Source: Yeosuana aromativorans (GTDB lineage Bacteria > Bacteroidota > Bacteroidia > Flavobacteriales > Flavobacteriaceae). Taken from it: DNA of 64,000 bases. A program made the translations under genes and the position numbers. Location of the stretch: assembly GCF_014646655.1 (NCBI RefSeq), contig NZ_BMNR01000001.1:252077-316076 (forward strand), in the 5' to 3' direction. Positions 1 through 8,707 of the stretch are shown here, piece by piece. Numbering within the stretch: position 1 is the first letter of the stretch; the number at the start of each line of letters is the position of its first letter. The notes beneath the pieces were generated by a model. That model was not told the origin of the DNA. It ran no database searches and saw only the letters and a program-made list of their open reading frames with translations.

Positions 1-1495
1 TCGCGCTTATTTCAATTTTGACACTAAGGCTAATGAGAAAATTCAAATAAAAATGGCTTTATCCTCTGTAAGTTCAGCGGGAGCATTAAAAAATTTACAG
101 ACTGAAATCCCTGGATGGAACTTTGAAAAAACTAAATCCAAAACCAAAGAAAAATGGAACAAGGAGCTTTCAAAAATTGAAATCAAAACCATTGCAGAAT
201 CTGACAAAACAACCTTTTACACAGCCTTGTACCATACTATGTTAAGCCCAATAATCTATGAGGATGTTGATGGCCAATATCGAGGATTGGACCAAAACAT
301 ACATGTTTCTGATGATTTTACAAATTATACCGTATTTTCACTTTGGGACACTTATCGTGCCTTGCACCCGTTGTTCAATATCATTCAGCCTAAACGAAAT
401 AATGATATGGTAAAGAGCATGTTAGCACATTATGATCAAAGTGTACACCACATGTTGCCCATTTGGAGTCATTATGCCAATGAAAACTGGTGCATGATTG
501 GTTATCATGCCACATCAGTAATTGCGGACGCTTTAGTAAAACATGTTGGTGATTTTGACAAAGAACATGCTTTGCAGGCTTCTTTTAACACCTCAAATGT
601 TGATTATTATGATGGTATTGGAGACTATAAAAAATATCATTTTGTGCCAGAAGACAAAAACAGCTCATCTGTTTCCAAAACATTGGAATATGCTTATGAT
701 GATTGGTGTATTGCACAAATAGCAAAACAAGTTGCAAAGCCTGAAATAGAATCTGAATACTTAAAACGATCTGAATATTACAAGAATGTTTATGACGTAA
801 GTATTGGTTTTATGCGTCCTAAATTATCTAATGGTACCTTCAAAAAAGAATTTGACCCACTGGATACAGAGGGACAAGGTTTCATAGAAGGGAATGCCTG
901 GAATTATGGATTATATGTACCACAAGACATTGACAATATGATTGCTATGATGGGAGGAAAAGAGCGCTTTAGCCAACATTTAGATTCTCTGTTTACGATG
1001 AATTTGGATGATAAGTATATTGAAAAAAACGAAGATATCACTCGTGATGGTTTAATAGGCAATTATGTACATGGCAACGAACCCTCACACCATATTCCAT
1101 ATTTATATAATTGGACAGGTCATCCAGAAAAAACCCAAGCAGTTGTTCGTATGATTATGAATACCATGTATGGTCCAACAGTTGATGGTTTATGTGGCAA
1201 TGACGATGCCGGCCAAATGAGTGCTTGGTATGTATTTAGTAGTTTAGGGTTTTACCCTGTAACTCCTGGTTCACCAAATTATGCTTTAGGAAGTCCGTTG
1301 GTTAAAGAAGCCAAAATCCACTTAGATAACGGAAAGACACTAATGATAAGGGCTGAAAATCAAAGTAAGGATCATGTGTACGTAAAACGTGTGATGTTAA
1401 ATGGCATACCAATTACCAATAATCAAATTTCACATCATAATATTGAAAATGGAGGCCACCTTGTTTTTGAAATGAGTGGCCATCCTAACAAGTAA
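1..1495 (+). CDS. GH92 family alpha-mannosidase, 3' part (5' truncated by window edge)
   Basis: The frame is open from base 2, so the Met at base 53 is internal and the real start lies upstream of the window. About 497 residues are present, and GH92 enzymes usually have 700-800, so the N-terminal third is missing. Diagnostic segments are FSLWDTYRALHPLF, GFIEGNAWNYGLYVPQD, GNEPSHHIPYLYNWTG and GNDDAGQMSAWYVFSSLGF; the last carries the Asp pair linked to the catalytic base in characterised family members. These are calcium-dependent exo-mannosidases that trim alpha-mannosides, usually in the periplasm or on the cell surface. Any signal peptide is outside the window. The gene converges with the outer-membrane protein gene 11 nt downstream. 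The family is certain; linkage specificity (alpha-1,2, 1,3, 1,6) cannot be read here. Confidence 0.95.
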   Translation, partial: RAYFNFDTKANEKIQIKMALSSVSSAGALKNLQTEIPGWNFEKTKSKTKEKWNKELSKIEIKTIAESDKTTFYTALYHTMLSPIIYEDVDGQYRGLDQNIHVSDDFTNYTVFSLWDTYRALHPLFNIIQPKRNNDMVKSMLAHYDQSVHHMLPIWSHYANENWCMIGYHATSVIADALVKHVGDFDKEHALQASFNTSNVDYYDGIGDYKKYHFVPEDKNSSSVSKTLEYAYDDWCIAQIAKQVAKPEIESEYLKRSEYYKNVYDVSIGFMRPKLSNGTFKKEFDPLDTEGQGFIEGNAWNYGLYVPQDIDNMIAMMGGKERFSQHLDSLFTMNLDDKYIEKNEDITRDGLIGNYVHGNEPSHHIPYLYNWTGHPEKTQAVVRMIMNTMYGPTVDGLCGNDDAGQMSAWYVFSSLGFYPVTPGSPNYALGSPLVKEAKIHLDNGKTLMIRAENQSKDHVYVKRVMLNGIPITNNQISHHNIENGGHLVFEMSGHPNK

Positions 1496-1506
1496 TTTTA
1501 AAATGA

Positions 1507-2586
1507 CTAATCCATATCAAACCTTACACCAATAGAAATATTGTGCTGGTCAACGGCCTGGTTATTAAAAATAGGTGACAGATCATATTTAACGTACAAA
1601 GCTGTGTCATCAAAAGCAATATATCCGCTTAAACCGTACACCAAGTTTGTGGTATTAAAACCGCGCTTTTGTTTGTCCTTAACACGCTCGCCATCCAACA
1701 TATATTTTAGTTTTTGACGGGTACCTATATTAAAACCGGCATAACCTCCCAGTCCTATTTTAAACTGATTGTTAGTGGAATATCTGAAATAGGTGTCTCG
1801 GTCAATTTTTTTGGATGGACCAAATTCAAAATGTACTGGAAATACCAAATTTGAAATGGACAACTTAGATTTTTTCAGGTCAATAGGATATTCCTCTAAA
1901 TATGTTGTATTGTTATCTTGAACAAAATAACGATTGTCTGTCGGCTTTAAACCATTAATTTGTACTGATACGCCATACTTTAAGCGCATAAAATTGGTGT
2001 TTTCAAATACACGTGTTTTCCAAGCCCAACCAATTTCAAAAAAACGTGAGCCTCCAAATTTATAAGGCGATTCGTTTAGGTTTTGCCCATCAATAATGGC
2101 ATTGTTAAATCCAAAGGCCAAAACCATATCACTAGTGGTTTTTCGGTCATACTTTTTGGGTTTGTTTTTAGCATTAATTCTAAAACCTCCAAAACTACCA
2201 TCTTCCCCGCCAATACTAATTCCAATAGCTGAATTATCTAGATTGTCATTGTTGTTATAATCGTCATCATTGCGCTGCAACAATGCGATTTTATTATCAA
2301 CTATGGCCAATCTGTTTTCAATGTTAAGCGCTCGTTTTTTGGCAGCTTCCATTTTTAAATTCTCTGCTTCTTTAGCTGTAATGTCGCCTTTCTCCAAACG
2401 CATATTGATAGCTTCAACCTCAGCTTTTAAAAAGTCTCGTTCTTCTGTCTTGATGCGTTCTTTGAGATTTCTTAAAGACTCAATCTTAGCTTGGTTTTTA
2501 ATATTTTGAATGGTGTCTTGTGCCGTGATGAGTTGCACATTTAAGGTAAGCACAATGAGTGCTACATACTTTGTAATGGTTTGCAT
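1507..2586 (-). CDS. Predicted outer-membrane beta-barrel protein with N-terminal coiled coil
   Basis: 359 residues. A signal peptide covers about residues 1-22 (hydrophobic VALIVLTLNVQLITAQ, cleavage likely before the Asp). Residues about 25-110 are rich in Lys, Glu, Arg and Leu and look like a periplasmic coiled coil. The remainder alternates polar and aromatic residues, with Gly turns and a C-terminal strand ending ISIGVRFDMD, as in small outer-membrane barrels. It is the third gene of a sigma / anti-sigma-like / barrel operon, 51 nt after the anti-sigma-like gene, so it may be a target or sensor of that pair. I do not recognise a named family; the function is unknown. Confidence 0.75.
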   Translation of the reverse strand: MQTITKYVALIVLTLNVQLITAQDTIQNIKNQAKIESLRNLKERIKTEERDFLKAEVEAINMRLEKGDITAKEAENLKMEAAKKRALNIENRLAIVDNKIALLQRNDDDYNNNDNLDNSAIGISIGGEDGSFGGFRINAKNKPKKYDRKTTSDMVLAFGFNNAIIDGQNLNESPYKFGGSRFFEIGWAWKTRVFENTNFMRLKYGVSVQINGLKPTDNRYFVQDNNTTYLEEYPIDLKKSKLSISNLVFPVHFEFGPSKKIDRDTYFRYSTNNQFKIGLGGYAGFNIGTRQKLKYMLDGERVKDKQKRGFNTTNLVYGLSGYIAFDDTALYVKYDLSPIFNNQAVDQHNISIGVRFDMD

Positions 2587-2637
2587 AACTGTTCGTTTTT
2601 TGATTTTAAAATAATATTGATTAATTGATGATTTATG

Positions 2638-3411
2638 TTAATCATTGCGCTTAGCAACGGCTGTTTTTATAAAATTGAAATTGGCTTTTAAAGCCTCAAA
2701 GGCTTTCTCTCTAAAGGATTGATCCAAATCGGTTTCAACATCTTCTAGCAATAATTGAGCATCAACAACCCCTGAGTTTTCATCATACATTTGTTGTTGC
2801 CTGATGTCCTTTTGGGCTTGTTGCAATAACAATTCAATCTCGTTATCTGTTACCGTATGGTTTCGGTCTTTTAACGATTGAACCTGTGCGATTACATCCT
2901 GTATTTTTTCGTCTTCTAAACTTAACTTGTTTTGCTTTATTTCAACATGGTTTATTATTGGATTTTCTGGAACAATATCTTTATCTGAAACCACTGGCTC
3001 AGACAATGCTATTGGCTCCTGCTCTTTAGGATGTATTTTAAGCACCGGAGTTTTTGTAATTATAGCTGGCTTTATTTTATAATCTGATTTTTCAGATACT
3101 TTATTCTGCTTGTTGTCATCCATTTTTTCAACTGCTATTTGTGTGGGTTCATCTTGTGTTTCAATTTTTGGATTGTTAACGATAACTGGTTCAATGTTAT
3201 CCATTTGATTGTCATTGAAAAATTGCGATACCACCAATAATATCCCCACAATACTGGCCGCTATGCCTATCCACATAAAATAGTTGCTTTTTTGGTGGTT
3301 TTCTGAAGCATTCAGCTTGTCTTCCAATTTATTCCAAGCATCTTTTGATGGCTGAATAGTTCGCTTTTCAAGCGTATTCTTTATGTGTTTTTCAAATTTA
3401 TTTGGTTCCAT
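2638..3411 (-). CDS. Anti-sigma-factor-like single-pass membrane protein
   Basis: 257 residues. A short cytoplasmic N-terminus (about 1-43, KHIKNTLEKRTIQPSKDAW-type segment) is followed by one membrane helix at about 44-65 and a long Lys/Glu-rich periplasmic region with a helical C-terminus (about 165-250). This layout is common among Bacteroidetes proteins encoded directly after ECF sigma factors. The start overlaps the 3' end of the sigma gene by 14 nt, which implies translational coupling. I see no zinc-binding anti-sigma motif, so the anti-sigma role is inferred from context and topology rather than from a recognised domain. Confidence 0.7.
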   Translation of the reverse strand: MEPNKFEKHIKNTLEKRTIQPSKDAWNKLEDKLNASENHQKSNYFMWIGIAASIVGILLVVSQFFNDNQMDNIEPVIVNNPKIETQDEPTQIAVEKMDDNKQNKVSEKSDYKIKPAIITKTPVLKIHPKEQEPIALSEPVVSDKDIVPENPIINHVEIKQNKLSLEDEKIQDVIAQVQSLKDRNHTVTDNEIELLLQQAQKDIRQQQMYDENSGVVDAQLLLEDVETDLDQSFREKAFEALKANFNFIKTAVAKRND

Positions 3412-3973
3412 AGCTTGTCTTGTTTAAGTCCTTTATTTTTTGTTGCAACAGATTCCTTGCTTTAAATAATTGTGATTTTGAGGTACCTTCCGTTATATTA
3501 AGCATCTGTGCAATTTCATGATGTTTATAGCCTTCAATGGCATACATGACAAACACCATTTTGTACCCTTCGGGAAGTTCATCTATAAGCTGTTGTATTT
3601 CGGCTACTTCAATTTCAGTGTTGATAATATTAGTAAAATCGTTTTTGAAACCAAGCTCTTCCATTGGAAATTCAATCTGTTTTTGTTGCCTCAAAAACGA
3701 AATACTTTCCCGCACCATAATGCGCCGTATCCAACCTTCAAAACTCCCTTCTCCCCTAAAATTTTTTAAATTGGAAAACACTTTAAAAAATCCATTTAAC
3801 ATTGCTTCCTCAGCGTGCTGTAAATCCTTTATGTAATATCTGCAAACACTTAGCATTTTGGGAGCGTACATTTCAAACAATACGTGCTGTGCGTCACGAT
3901 TATTTTTAATAGCCTTTGCTATAAGGTTTGTTTCATTTTTATACAGTTGAATGACTTTCAAAAGTGATTTCAT
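3398..3973 (-). CDS. ECF-type RNA polymerase sigma factor (sigma-70 family)
   Basis: 191 residues with the two ECF regions. Region 2 runs from about FEMYAPKMLSVCRYY through NLKNFRGEGSFEGWIRRI (about residues 33-90). Region 4 is around ELPEGYKMVFVMYAIEGYKH and the helix-turn-helix HEIAQMLNITEGTSKSQLF (about 133-175). It directs RNA polymerase to a small regulon in the cytoplasm. It is first in a three-gene operon with a membrane anti-sigma-like protein (14-nt overlap) and an outer-membrane barrel, and it is divergent from the ATP-grasp operon across about 325 bases. The regulon and stimulus cannot be read from the sequence. Confidence 0.93.
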   Translation of the reverse strand: MKSLLKVIQLYKNETNLIAKAIKNNRDAQHVLFEMYAPKMLSVCRYYIKDLQHAEEAMLNGFFKVFSNLKNFRGEGSFEGWIRRIMVRESISFLRQQKQIEFPMEELGFKNDFTNIINTEIEVAEIQQLIDELPEGYKMVFVMYAIEGYKHHEIAQMLNITEGTSKSQLFKARNLLQQKIKDLNKTSYGTK

Positions 3974-4298
3974 TTTGTCTTCTGTTTGTATAGACGCAAA
4001 TAGTGTACAAATGGTTGCCTAAAGGTGAAAAAAAATTGATTATGCTTTATTTTCTGGGCATAAATAATTAACTTACGATTCACACCCCTATATGTAAATT
4101 CATATTTATCAAACACTTAGCTTGCCTGCATTTTTAAAATACCGAAAATCATAATTTTAAATTTTTATTAATATTTTTTCTTAATATGTAAATTATTTTT
4201 ACAAAAAAAATGAAATTGATAATTTATTATTTGTAAATAGTTTAATTTATTGAATATTATTTAACAATCGTTATATTTGATACATACACACCTGTTAT
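3974..4298. other. Divergent intergenic region, sigma operon / ATP-grasp operon
   Basis: 325 very AT-rich bases between two divergent operons. The right end holds the promoter listed separately at 4250-4279. On the left, no clear TAnnTTTG element precedes the sigma gene; TATTTG-like pieces occur near 3999-4012 but do not match well. I see no ORF of note, no strong hairpin and no repeat. Confidence 0.5.
4250..4279 (+). promoter_or_regulatory. Flavobacterial sigma-A type promoter of the ATP-grasp operon
   Basis: TTG at 4250-4252, a spacer of exactly 19 nt, then TATATTTG at 4272-4279. This fits the Flavobacterium consensus TTG-N17-23-TAnnTTTG. Transcription would start near 4285, giving a leader of only about 14 nt before the ATG at 4299. 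Confidence 0.7.
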
Positions 4299-5741
4299 AT
4301 GAGCAAAGATCAATTATTTTCATCCTACGACCAACTCTCTAGCACTTGGGATGAAATGTTCAATACCAATGCTGAGATTAGAGGTCAATATGAAACGATT
4401 ATAGCGTTTTTAAAAAACACGTCAAAAGAAACCCTTAGCAAAAAAGAAGAACTATCCAAACAGCTTTTTATGAGCCAAGGTGTGACATTTACTGTATACA
4501 ACGACAATGAGGGTATTGAAAAAATATTCCCTTTTGATATTGTGCCAAGAATCATCACAGGTTCTGAATGGGATAAAATTGAACGGGGTATCAAACAACG
4601 CATTAAAGCTTTAAATTTATTTATAAAAGATATTTACAATGAACAATTCATCATTAAAGATGGCATTGTACCAGCCGATTTAATCTATTCCTGTCCCAAT
4701 TACATGCGGGAAATGAAAGGTATTAAAGTGCCCCATGATGTGTATGTTCACATTGCAGGTGTAGACTTGATACGCAATAACGATGGAGAATTTTATGTTT
4801 TGGAAGATAATTTAAGAACACCGTCTGGGGTAAGTTACATGCTAGAAAACAGGGAAATTTCCAAACGTCTTTACCCAGGCATATTGCCAAAAAACAATGT
4901 CCGTTCTGTATCAAACTACCCAAACATGTTGTATAAAAAGCTACAAGAACTTTCCTATAACAGCAATCCAAATATTGTACTATTAACACCTGGAATTTAC
5001 AATTCGGCCTATTATGAGCACACCACATTGGCTCGTCTTATGGGCATTGAGTTGGTTGAAGGCTCTGACTTAGTTGTAAAAAATCATTTTGTTTATATGA
5101 AAACCACCAATGGCCTAAAACAGGTAGATGTAATATACAGACGTGTTGACGATGATTTTTTAGACCCACTTGAATTTAATGCCACAAGCGTTTTGGGTGT
5201 TGCCGGCATCATGGCAGCCTACCGAAAAGGCAACGTCAATATCATCAATGCCCCTGGAACGGGTGTTGCAGACGATAAAGCCACATATGTTTATGTGCCA
5301 GATATGATTTCATACTACTTAGGCGAAGAGCCTATATTAAAAAACATTGAAACATATCAATTAGGAAGACCTGATGAGCTGGAATATGTTATAAAAAACA
5401 TTAAAACCATGGTCATTAAAAAAACAGATGGCAGTGGTGGTTATGGCATGCTTATGGGCCATGAGGCATCTGAAGAAGAGATTAAGGATTATTTAGACAA
5501 CCTTAAAAAAAAGCCTGAAAACTTTATTGCACAACCCATTTTAAAACTATCAACAGCTCCTTGCTATATTGATGGCCAGTTATCACCACGTTGTATTGAC
5601 CTTAGGCCATTTGCTTTATCAGGAAAAGACGGCATTGATATTTGTCCGGGTGGTTTAACCCGTGTAGCCCTTAAAAAAGGTTCCTTGGTGGTCAACAGCT
5701 CACAAGGAGGAGGCAGCAAAGATACGTGGGTCATCAATTAA
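4299..5741 (+). CDS. Circularly permuted ATP-grasp type 2 protein (DUF404/DUF407 family)
   Basis: 480 residues, normal for the family. Family segments include VLEDNLRTPSGVSYMLENRE (about residues 168-187), the glycine-rich nucleotide loop KKTDGSGGYGMLMGHEA, and SPRCIDLRPFAL near the C-terminus. ATP-grasp enzymes couple ATP hydrolysis to ligation of a carboxylate with an amine or thiol. Comparative-genomics work on amidoligases has predicted that this group, with alpha-E and transglutaminase partners, makes or modifies a peptide; no product is known to me. It is first of three plus-strand genes with gaps of 16 and 8 nt, behind a good promoter. There is no signal peptide, so it acts in the cytoplasm. 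Confidence 0.9.
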   Translation: MSKDQLFSSYDQLSSTWDEMFNTNAEIRGQYETIIAFLKNTSKETLSKKEELSKQLFMSQGVTFTVYNDNEGIEKIFPFDIVPRIITGSEWDKIERGIKQRIKALNLFIKDIYNEQFIIKDGIVPADLIYSCPNYMREMKGIKVPHDVYVHIAGVDLIRNNDGEFYVLEDNLRTPSGVSYMLENREISKRLYPGILPKNNVRSVSNYPNMLYKKLQELSYNSNPNIVLLTPGIYNSAYYEHTTLARLMGIELVEGSDLVVKNHFVYMKTTNGLKQVDVIYRRVDDDFLDPLEFNATSVLGVAGIMAAYRKGNVNIINAPGTGVADDKATYVYVPDMISYYLGEEPILKNIETYQLGRPDELEYVIKNIKTMVIKKTDGSGGYGMLMGHEASEEEIKDYLDNLKKKPENFIAQPILKLSTAPCYIDGQLSPRCIDLRPFALSGKDGIDICPGGLTRVALKKGSLVVNSSQGGGSKDTWVIN

Positions 5742-5757
5742 ATTTAGACTATAATAT

Positions 5758-6684
5758 ATGTTAAGTAGAGTTGCAAACAATCTTATTTGGTTAGAACGGT
5801 ATATGGAGCGTGGAAATGGCATCTTAAGCTTGCTTAAGGTAAACTTTTATGCTAACCAAGATTCCCCGGAACTGTTCTCTTGGACCCCAATTATTCAAAA
5901 TTACAATGCTTCAGGAGAAGATTTTTATACGGAAGATGCTATTAAATGTATTGAGTTTATGGTTTTTAATTTAAACAACCCTAACTCCATTCTAAATTTA
6001 GTCACCAAAGCAAGGGAAAATGCTCGCAGCGTTCAAGAACACATCTCAAGAGAGCTATGGCTTTGTATCAATAATTATTACTTGTACTTAACCAAAAAAA
6101 ATTTAGTTGAAAAACTATTGGAGGAAGATCCTATTGTCTTTTTGGACGAGTTAAAAAAATACCATTTAATGTATAATGGAACTATGGATATGACTCAAGA
6201 AAGAGGGCCTTCCTATTACTTTATGAATGTGGGTAAATTTTTGGAGCGTGTCATACAGATTTCAGATTTTACCGCTATGAAACTCATGGAAATTGCAAAA
6301 ACATCAGATAGTTTAGAACAAAGTTTCTATTGGAAAAATCTCCTGTTATCTGTTGGTGGATATCAGCTGTATTTAAAAACACATAAATCATCATTCCAGG
6401 AAAACCATGTAATTAGGATGATCTTTCAGGATAAGTTATTTCCCAGATCCATGTATTATTGTGTAAATAAATTAAGCAGGCACATCAACCAGCTTATAGA
6501 AAGCAATGAACTGGAACGAAACAATACAGAATTTTTATTGGGAAAACTTGAAAGCACCATAAAATACACTACTATTGAGGGGATCAATGAACTCGGCCTT
6601 AATAATTTTATTTTAGGCATTAAAGAGGACATTAAAAACATCTCGCTAAGTATTAACACGGTTTATTTTTCCCATTCCAATTAA
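5758..6684 (+). CDS. Alpha-E domain protein (DUF403)
   Basis: 308 residues, all-helical in appearance, beginning with the family hallmark MLSRVANNLIWLERYMERG and continuing with ENARSVQEHISRELW. The alpha-E domain is named for its helical content and conserved Glu; it nearly always occurs next to or fused to a circularly permuted ATP-grasp domain, as here (16 nt downstream of it). Its biochemical role is unknown; a partner or acceptor-binding function for the ligase is the usual speculation. The gene lies 8 nt upstream of the transglutaminase-like gene, so all three are probably one transcript. Confidence 0.9.
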   Translation: MLSRVANNLIWLERYMERGNGILSLLKVNFYANQDSPELFSWTPIIQNYNASGEDFYTEDAIKCIEFMVFNLNNPNSILNLVTKARENARSVQEHISRELWLCINNYYLYLTKKNLVEKLLEEDPIVFLDELKKYHLMYNGTMDMTQERGPSYYFMNVGKFLERVIQISDFTAMKLMEIAKTSDSLEQSFYWKNLLLSVGGYQLYLKTHKSSFQENHVIRMIFQDKLFPRSMYYCVNKLSRHINQLIESNELERNNTEFLLGKLESTIKYTTIEGINELGLNNFILGIKEDIKNISLSINTVYFSHSN

Positions 6685-6692
6685 AACAGATA

Positions 6693-7646
6693 ATGGCAAC
6701 ATTTTATATAAAACATCTTACTCAATACAACTATAGTGATACCGTTATTGATGCGGCCAATCAAATCAAGCTATATCCTATTGCAGACAATTTTCAGAAA
6801 TTAATATATCAAAAGGTAACGGTAAATACCAATCCATTTATTGACACATATCTCGATTTTTATAACAATGTGGTCGGTACATTCATGATTATTGAGCCTC
6901 ATGACCTCTTATCGATAGAATCTGAGACGGAAGTAACAACCTTTGCAAAACCATTTCCAGAAGACACCAAAAAGGCTGCTTTGCAGTGGGAGGAATTAAA
7001 ACTGTTACGTCATCATATCAATTATATAGATTTTTTAAAGCACAGACCTTTTAATGGCTCCCAAGATATTACCGATTGGATTGAAAGCAAAGATTTTAAC
7101 AAAATAACACCTTATAAAATCCTTCAAGAGCTTTGTGACTATATTTACAATAATTTTAAATATACCAAAGGAATTACCACCATACAAACCACTCTAGATG
7201 AAATTTGGGATTTAAAAGCAGGCGTTTGCCAAGATTTTACCAATGTAATGTTACAAATGAGCAGAATGCTTGGCATTCCAGCTCGTTATGTGAGCGGTTA
7301 TATTTTTGCCAATGATGAATTCACTCGTGGAGAGGGTGCCACACATGCTTGGATAGAAGCTTACATTCCATTTTATGGCTGGTTGGGTTTTGACCCTACC
7401 AATAATATTATAGCCAATGAAAACCATGTACGACTCGCAGTTGGAAGAAATTATAATGACTGCTCACCTGTAAAAGGTGTTTTTAAAGGAAATGTTGATG
7501 ACCAACTAGTGGTAAAAGTAACTGTTAGTACTTCTAAAGATACTTCAAGTATAAATCAATTCACAGCTCAGACTGAAAAATCGGAAGATGTTAACAGTTA
7601 TCGCAAAAATCAGGAAATCGTTCAGCAACAACAGCAACAGCAGTAG
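6693..7646 (+). CDS. Transglutaminase-like cysteine protease/amidase family protein
   Basis: 317 residues. A bacterial transglutaminase N-terminal beta domain covers about 3-80 and the papain-like transglutaminase core about 140-240. The triad is visible: Cys179 in KAGVCQDFTN, His218 in GATHAWIEAY and Asp234 in WLGFDPTNN. No signal peptide is evident, so it is probably cytoplasmic with its two operon partners. The C-terminus ends in seven consecutive Gln from a CAG/CAA tract at about 7622-7643, which is outside the folded core. Whether it cleaves, transfers or exchanges amides is unknown. The proteasome-like Anbu gene that often accompanies this trio elsewhere is not adjacent here. Confidence 0.9.
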   Translation: MATFYIKHLTQYNYSDTVIDAANQIKLYPIADNFQKLIYQKVTVNTNPFIDTYLDFYNNVVGTFMIIEPHDLLSIESETEVTTFAKPFPEDTKKAALQWEELKLLRHHINYIDFLKHRPFNGSQDITDWIESKDFNKITPYKILQELCDYIYNNFKYTKGITTIQTTLDEIWDLKAGVCQDFTNVMLQMSRMLGIPARYVSGYIFANDEFTRGEGATHAWIEAYIPFYGWLGFDPTNNIIANENHVRLAVGRNYNDCSPVKGVFKGNVDDQLVVKVTVSTSKDTSSINQFTAQTEKSEDVNSYRKNQEIVQQQQQQQ

Positions 7647-7658
7647 TTTTTAAAAGAA

Positions 7659-8636
7659 TTATTTTTTTCTGTCAATCACATAATTCACCATCAATTCCAG
7701 TGAATTTCTGTACTCTGAAGTAGGGTATGTTTGTAAAATATTCAAAGCCTCTAATTGAAATTGCTTCATTTTTTTTATGGCATATTCCAAACCACCATTC
7801 TCCTTGACAAATGCAATCACTTCCTTGACACGATTTTTATCCTTATTATGGTTTTTTATGGAGTTAATCAACCAGTTTTTATCTTTTTTAGAAGCTTGGT
7901 TCAACACATATATTAAAGGCAATGTCATTTTTTGTTCCTTAATGTCAATACCTGTTGGTTTTCCGATTTTATCTTCGGTATAATCAAACAAGTCGTCTTT
8001 AATTTGAAAAGCCATCCCAATCAATTCTCCAAACTTACGCATGGTCTCTACATGCTGTGACTCTGGCTTTACTGATGCAGCTCCCAAACTGCAACAGGCC
8101 GCAATGAGGGTTGCCGTTTTTTGGCGAATGATTTCATAATAAACGTCTTCTGTAATATCAAGTTTACGTGCTTTTTCTATTTGAAGCAACTCCCCTTCAC
8201 TCATCTCCCTAACCGCAATGGATATGATTTTAAGTAAATCAAAATCGTTATTGTCAATGGACAATAACAATCCCTTTGAAAGCAAATAATCGCCTATTAA
8301 TACGGCAATTTTATTTTTCCAAAGTGCATTAATGGAAAAAAAACCACGCCTGCGATTGCTGTCATCAACCACATCGTCATGTACCAAGGTAGCCGTATGG
8401 ATCAGTTCAATAACCGAGGCCCCTCGATAGGTGCGTTCACTAATTTCCCCATTGGACACCATTTTTGAAACCAAAAACACAAACATAGGGCGCATTTGTT
8501 TTCCCTTACGGTTGACAATGTAATGGGTGATTCTATTGAGCAAGGCTACTTTACTGGACATGGAGAGTTGAAACTTTTGTTCAAAAAGTTCCATCTCAAA
8601 AGCGATTGGTTGTTTTATTTGCTCTACAATCTTCAT
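7659..8636 (-). CDS. All-trans polyprenyl diphosphate synthase
   Basis: About 325 residues from the Met at 8636 (an upstream Met at 8648 is possible, but MKIVEQIKQPIAFEMELFE looks like the natural start). It condenses isopentenyl diphosphate with allylic diphosphates to make the quinone side chain. The first Asp-rich motif is HDDVVDDSNRRR and the second is QIKDDLFDYTED, both binding Mg-diphosphate. The residue five positions before the first motif is a small Ala, which is typical of medium or long-chain enzymes. Flavobacteria characteristically contain MK-6, so a hexaprenyl product is plausible. It converges with the transglutaminase gene 12 nt away. Confidence 0.92.
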   Translation of the reverse strand: MKIVEQIKQPIAFEMELFEQKFQLSMSSKVALLNRITHYIVNRKGKQMRPMFVFLVSKMVSNGEISERTYRGASVIELIHTATLVHDDVVDDSNRRRGFFSINALWKNKIAVLIGDYLLSKGLLLSIDNNDFDLLKIISIAVREMSEGELLQIEKARKLDITEDVYYEIIRQKTATLIAACCSLGAASVKPESQHVETMRKFGELIGMAFQIKDDLFDYTEDKIGKPTGIDIKEQKMTLPLIYVLNQASKKDKNWLINSIKNHNKDKNRVKEVIAFVKENGGLEYAIKKMKQFQLEALNILQTYPTSEYRNSLELMVNYVIDRKK

Positions 8637-8707
8637 GCGTAAGCCCAAAGATACTATTTACATTGAAATTTATGATGATTGTTTTGCAATCCTTGAAAAA
8701 TTGCTAA

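Noticed and set aside
53-55. Met at base 53 as the start of the GH92 gene
   Set aside because: The same frame is open to the window edge and the upstream residues (RAYFNFDTKANEKIQIK) continue the GH92 domain.
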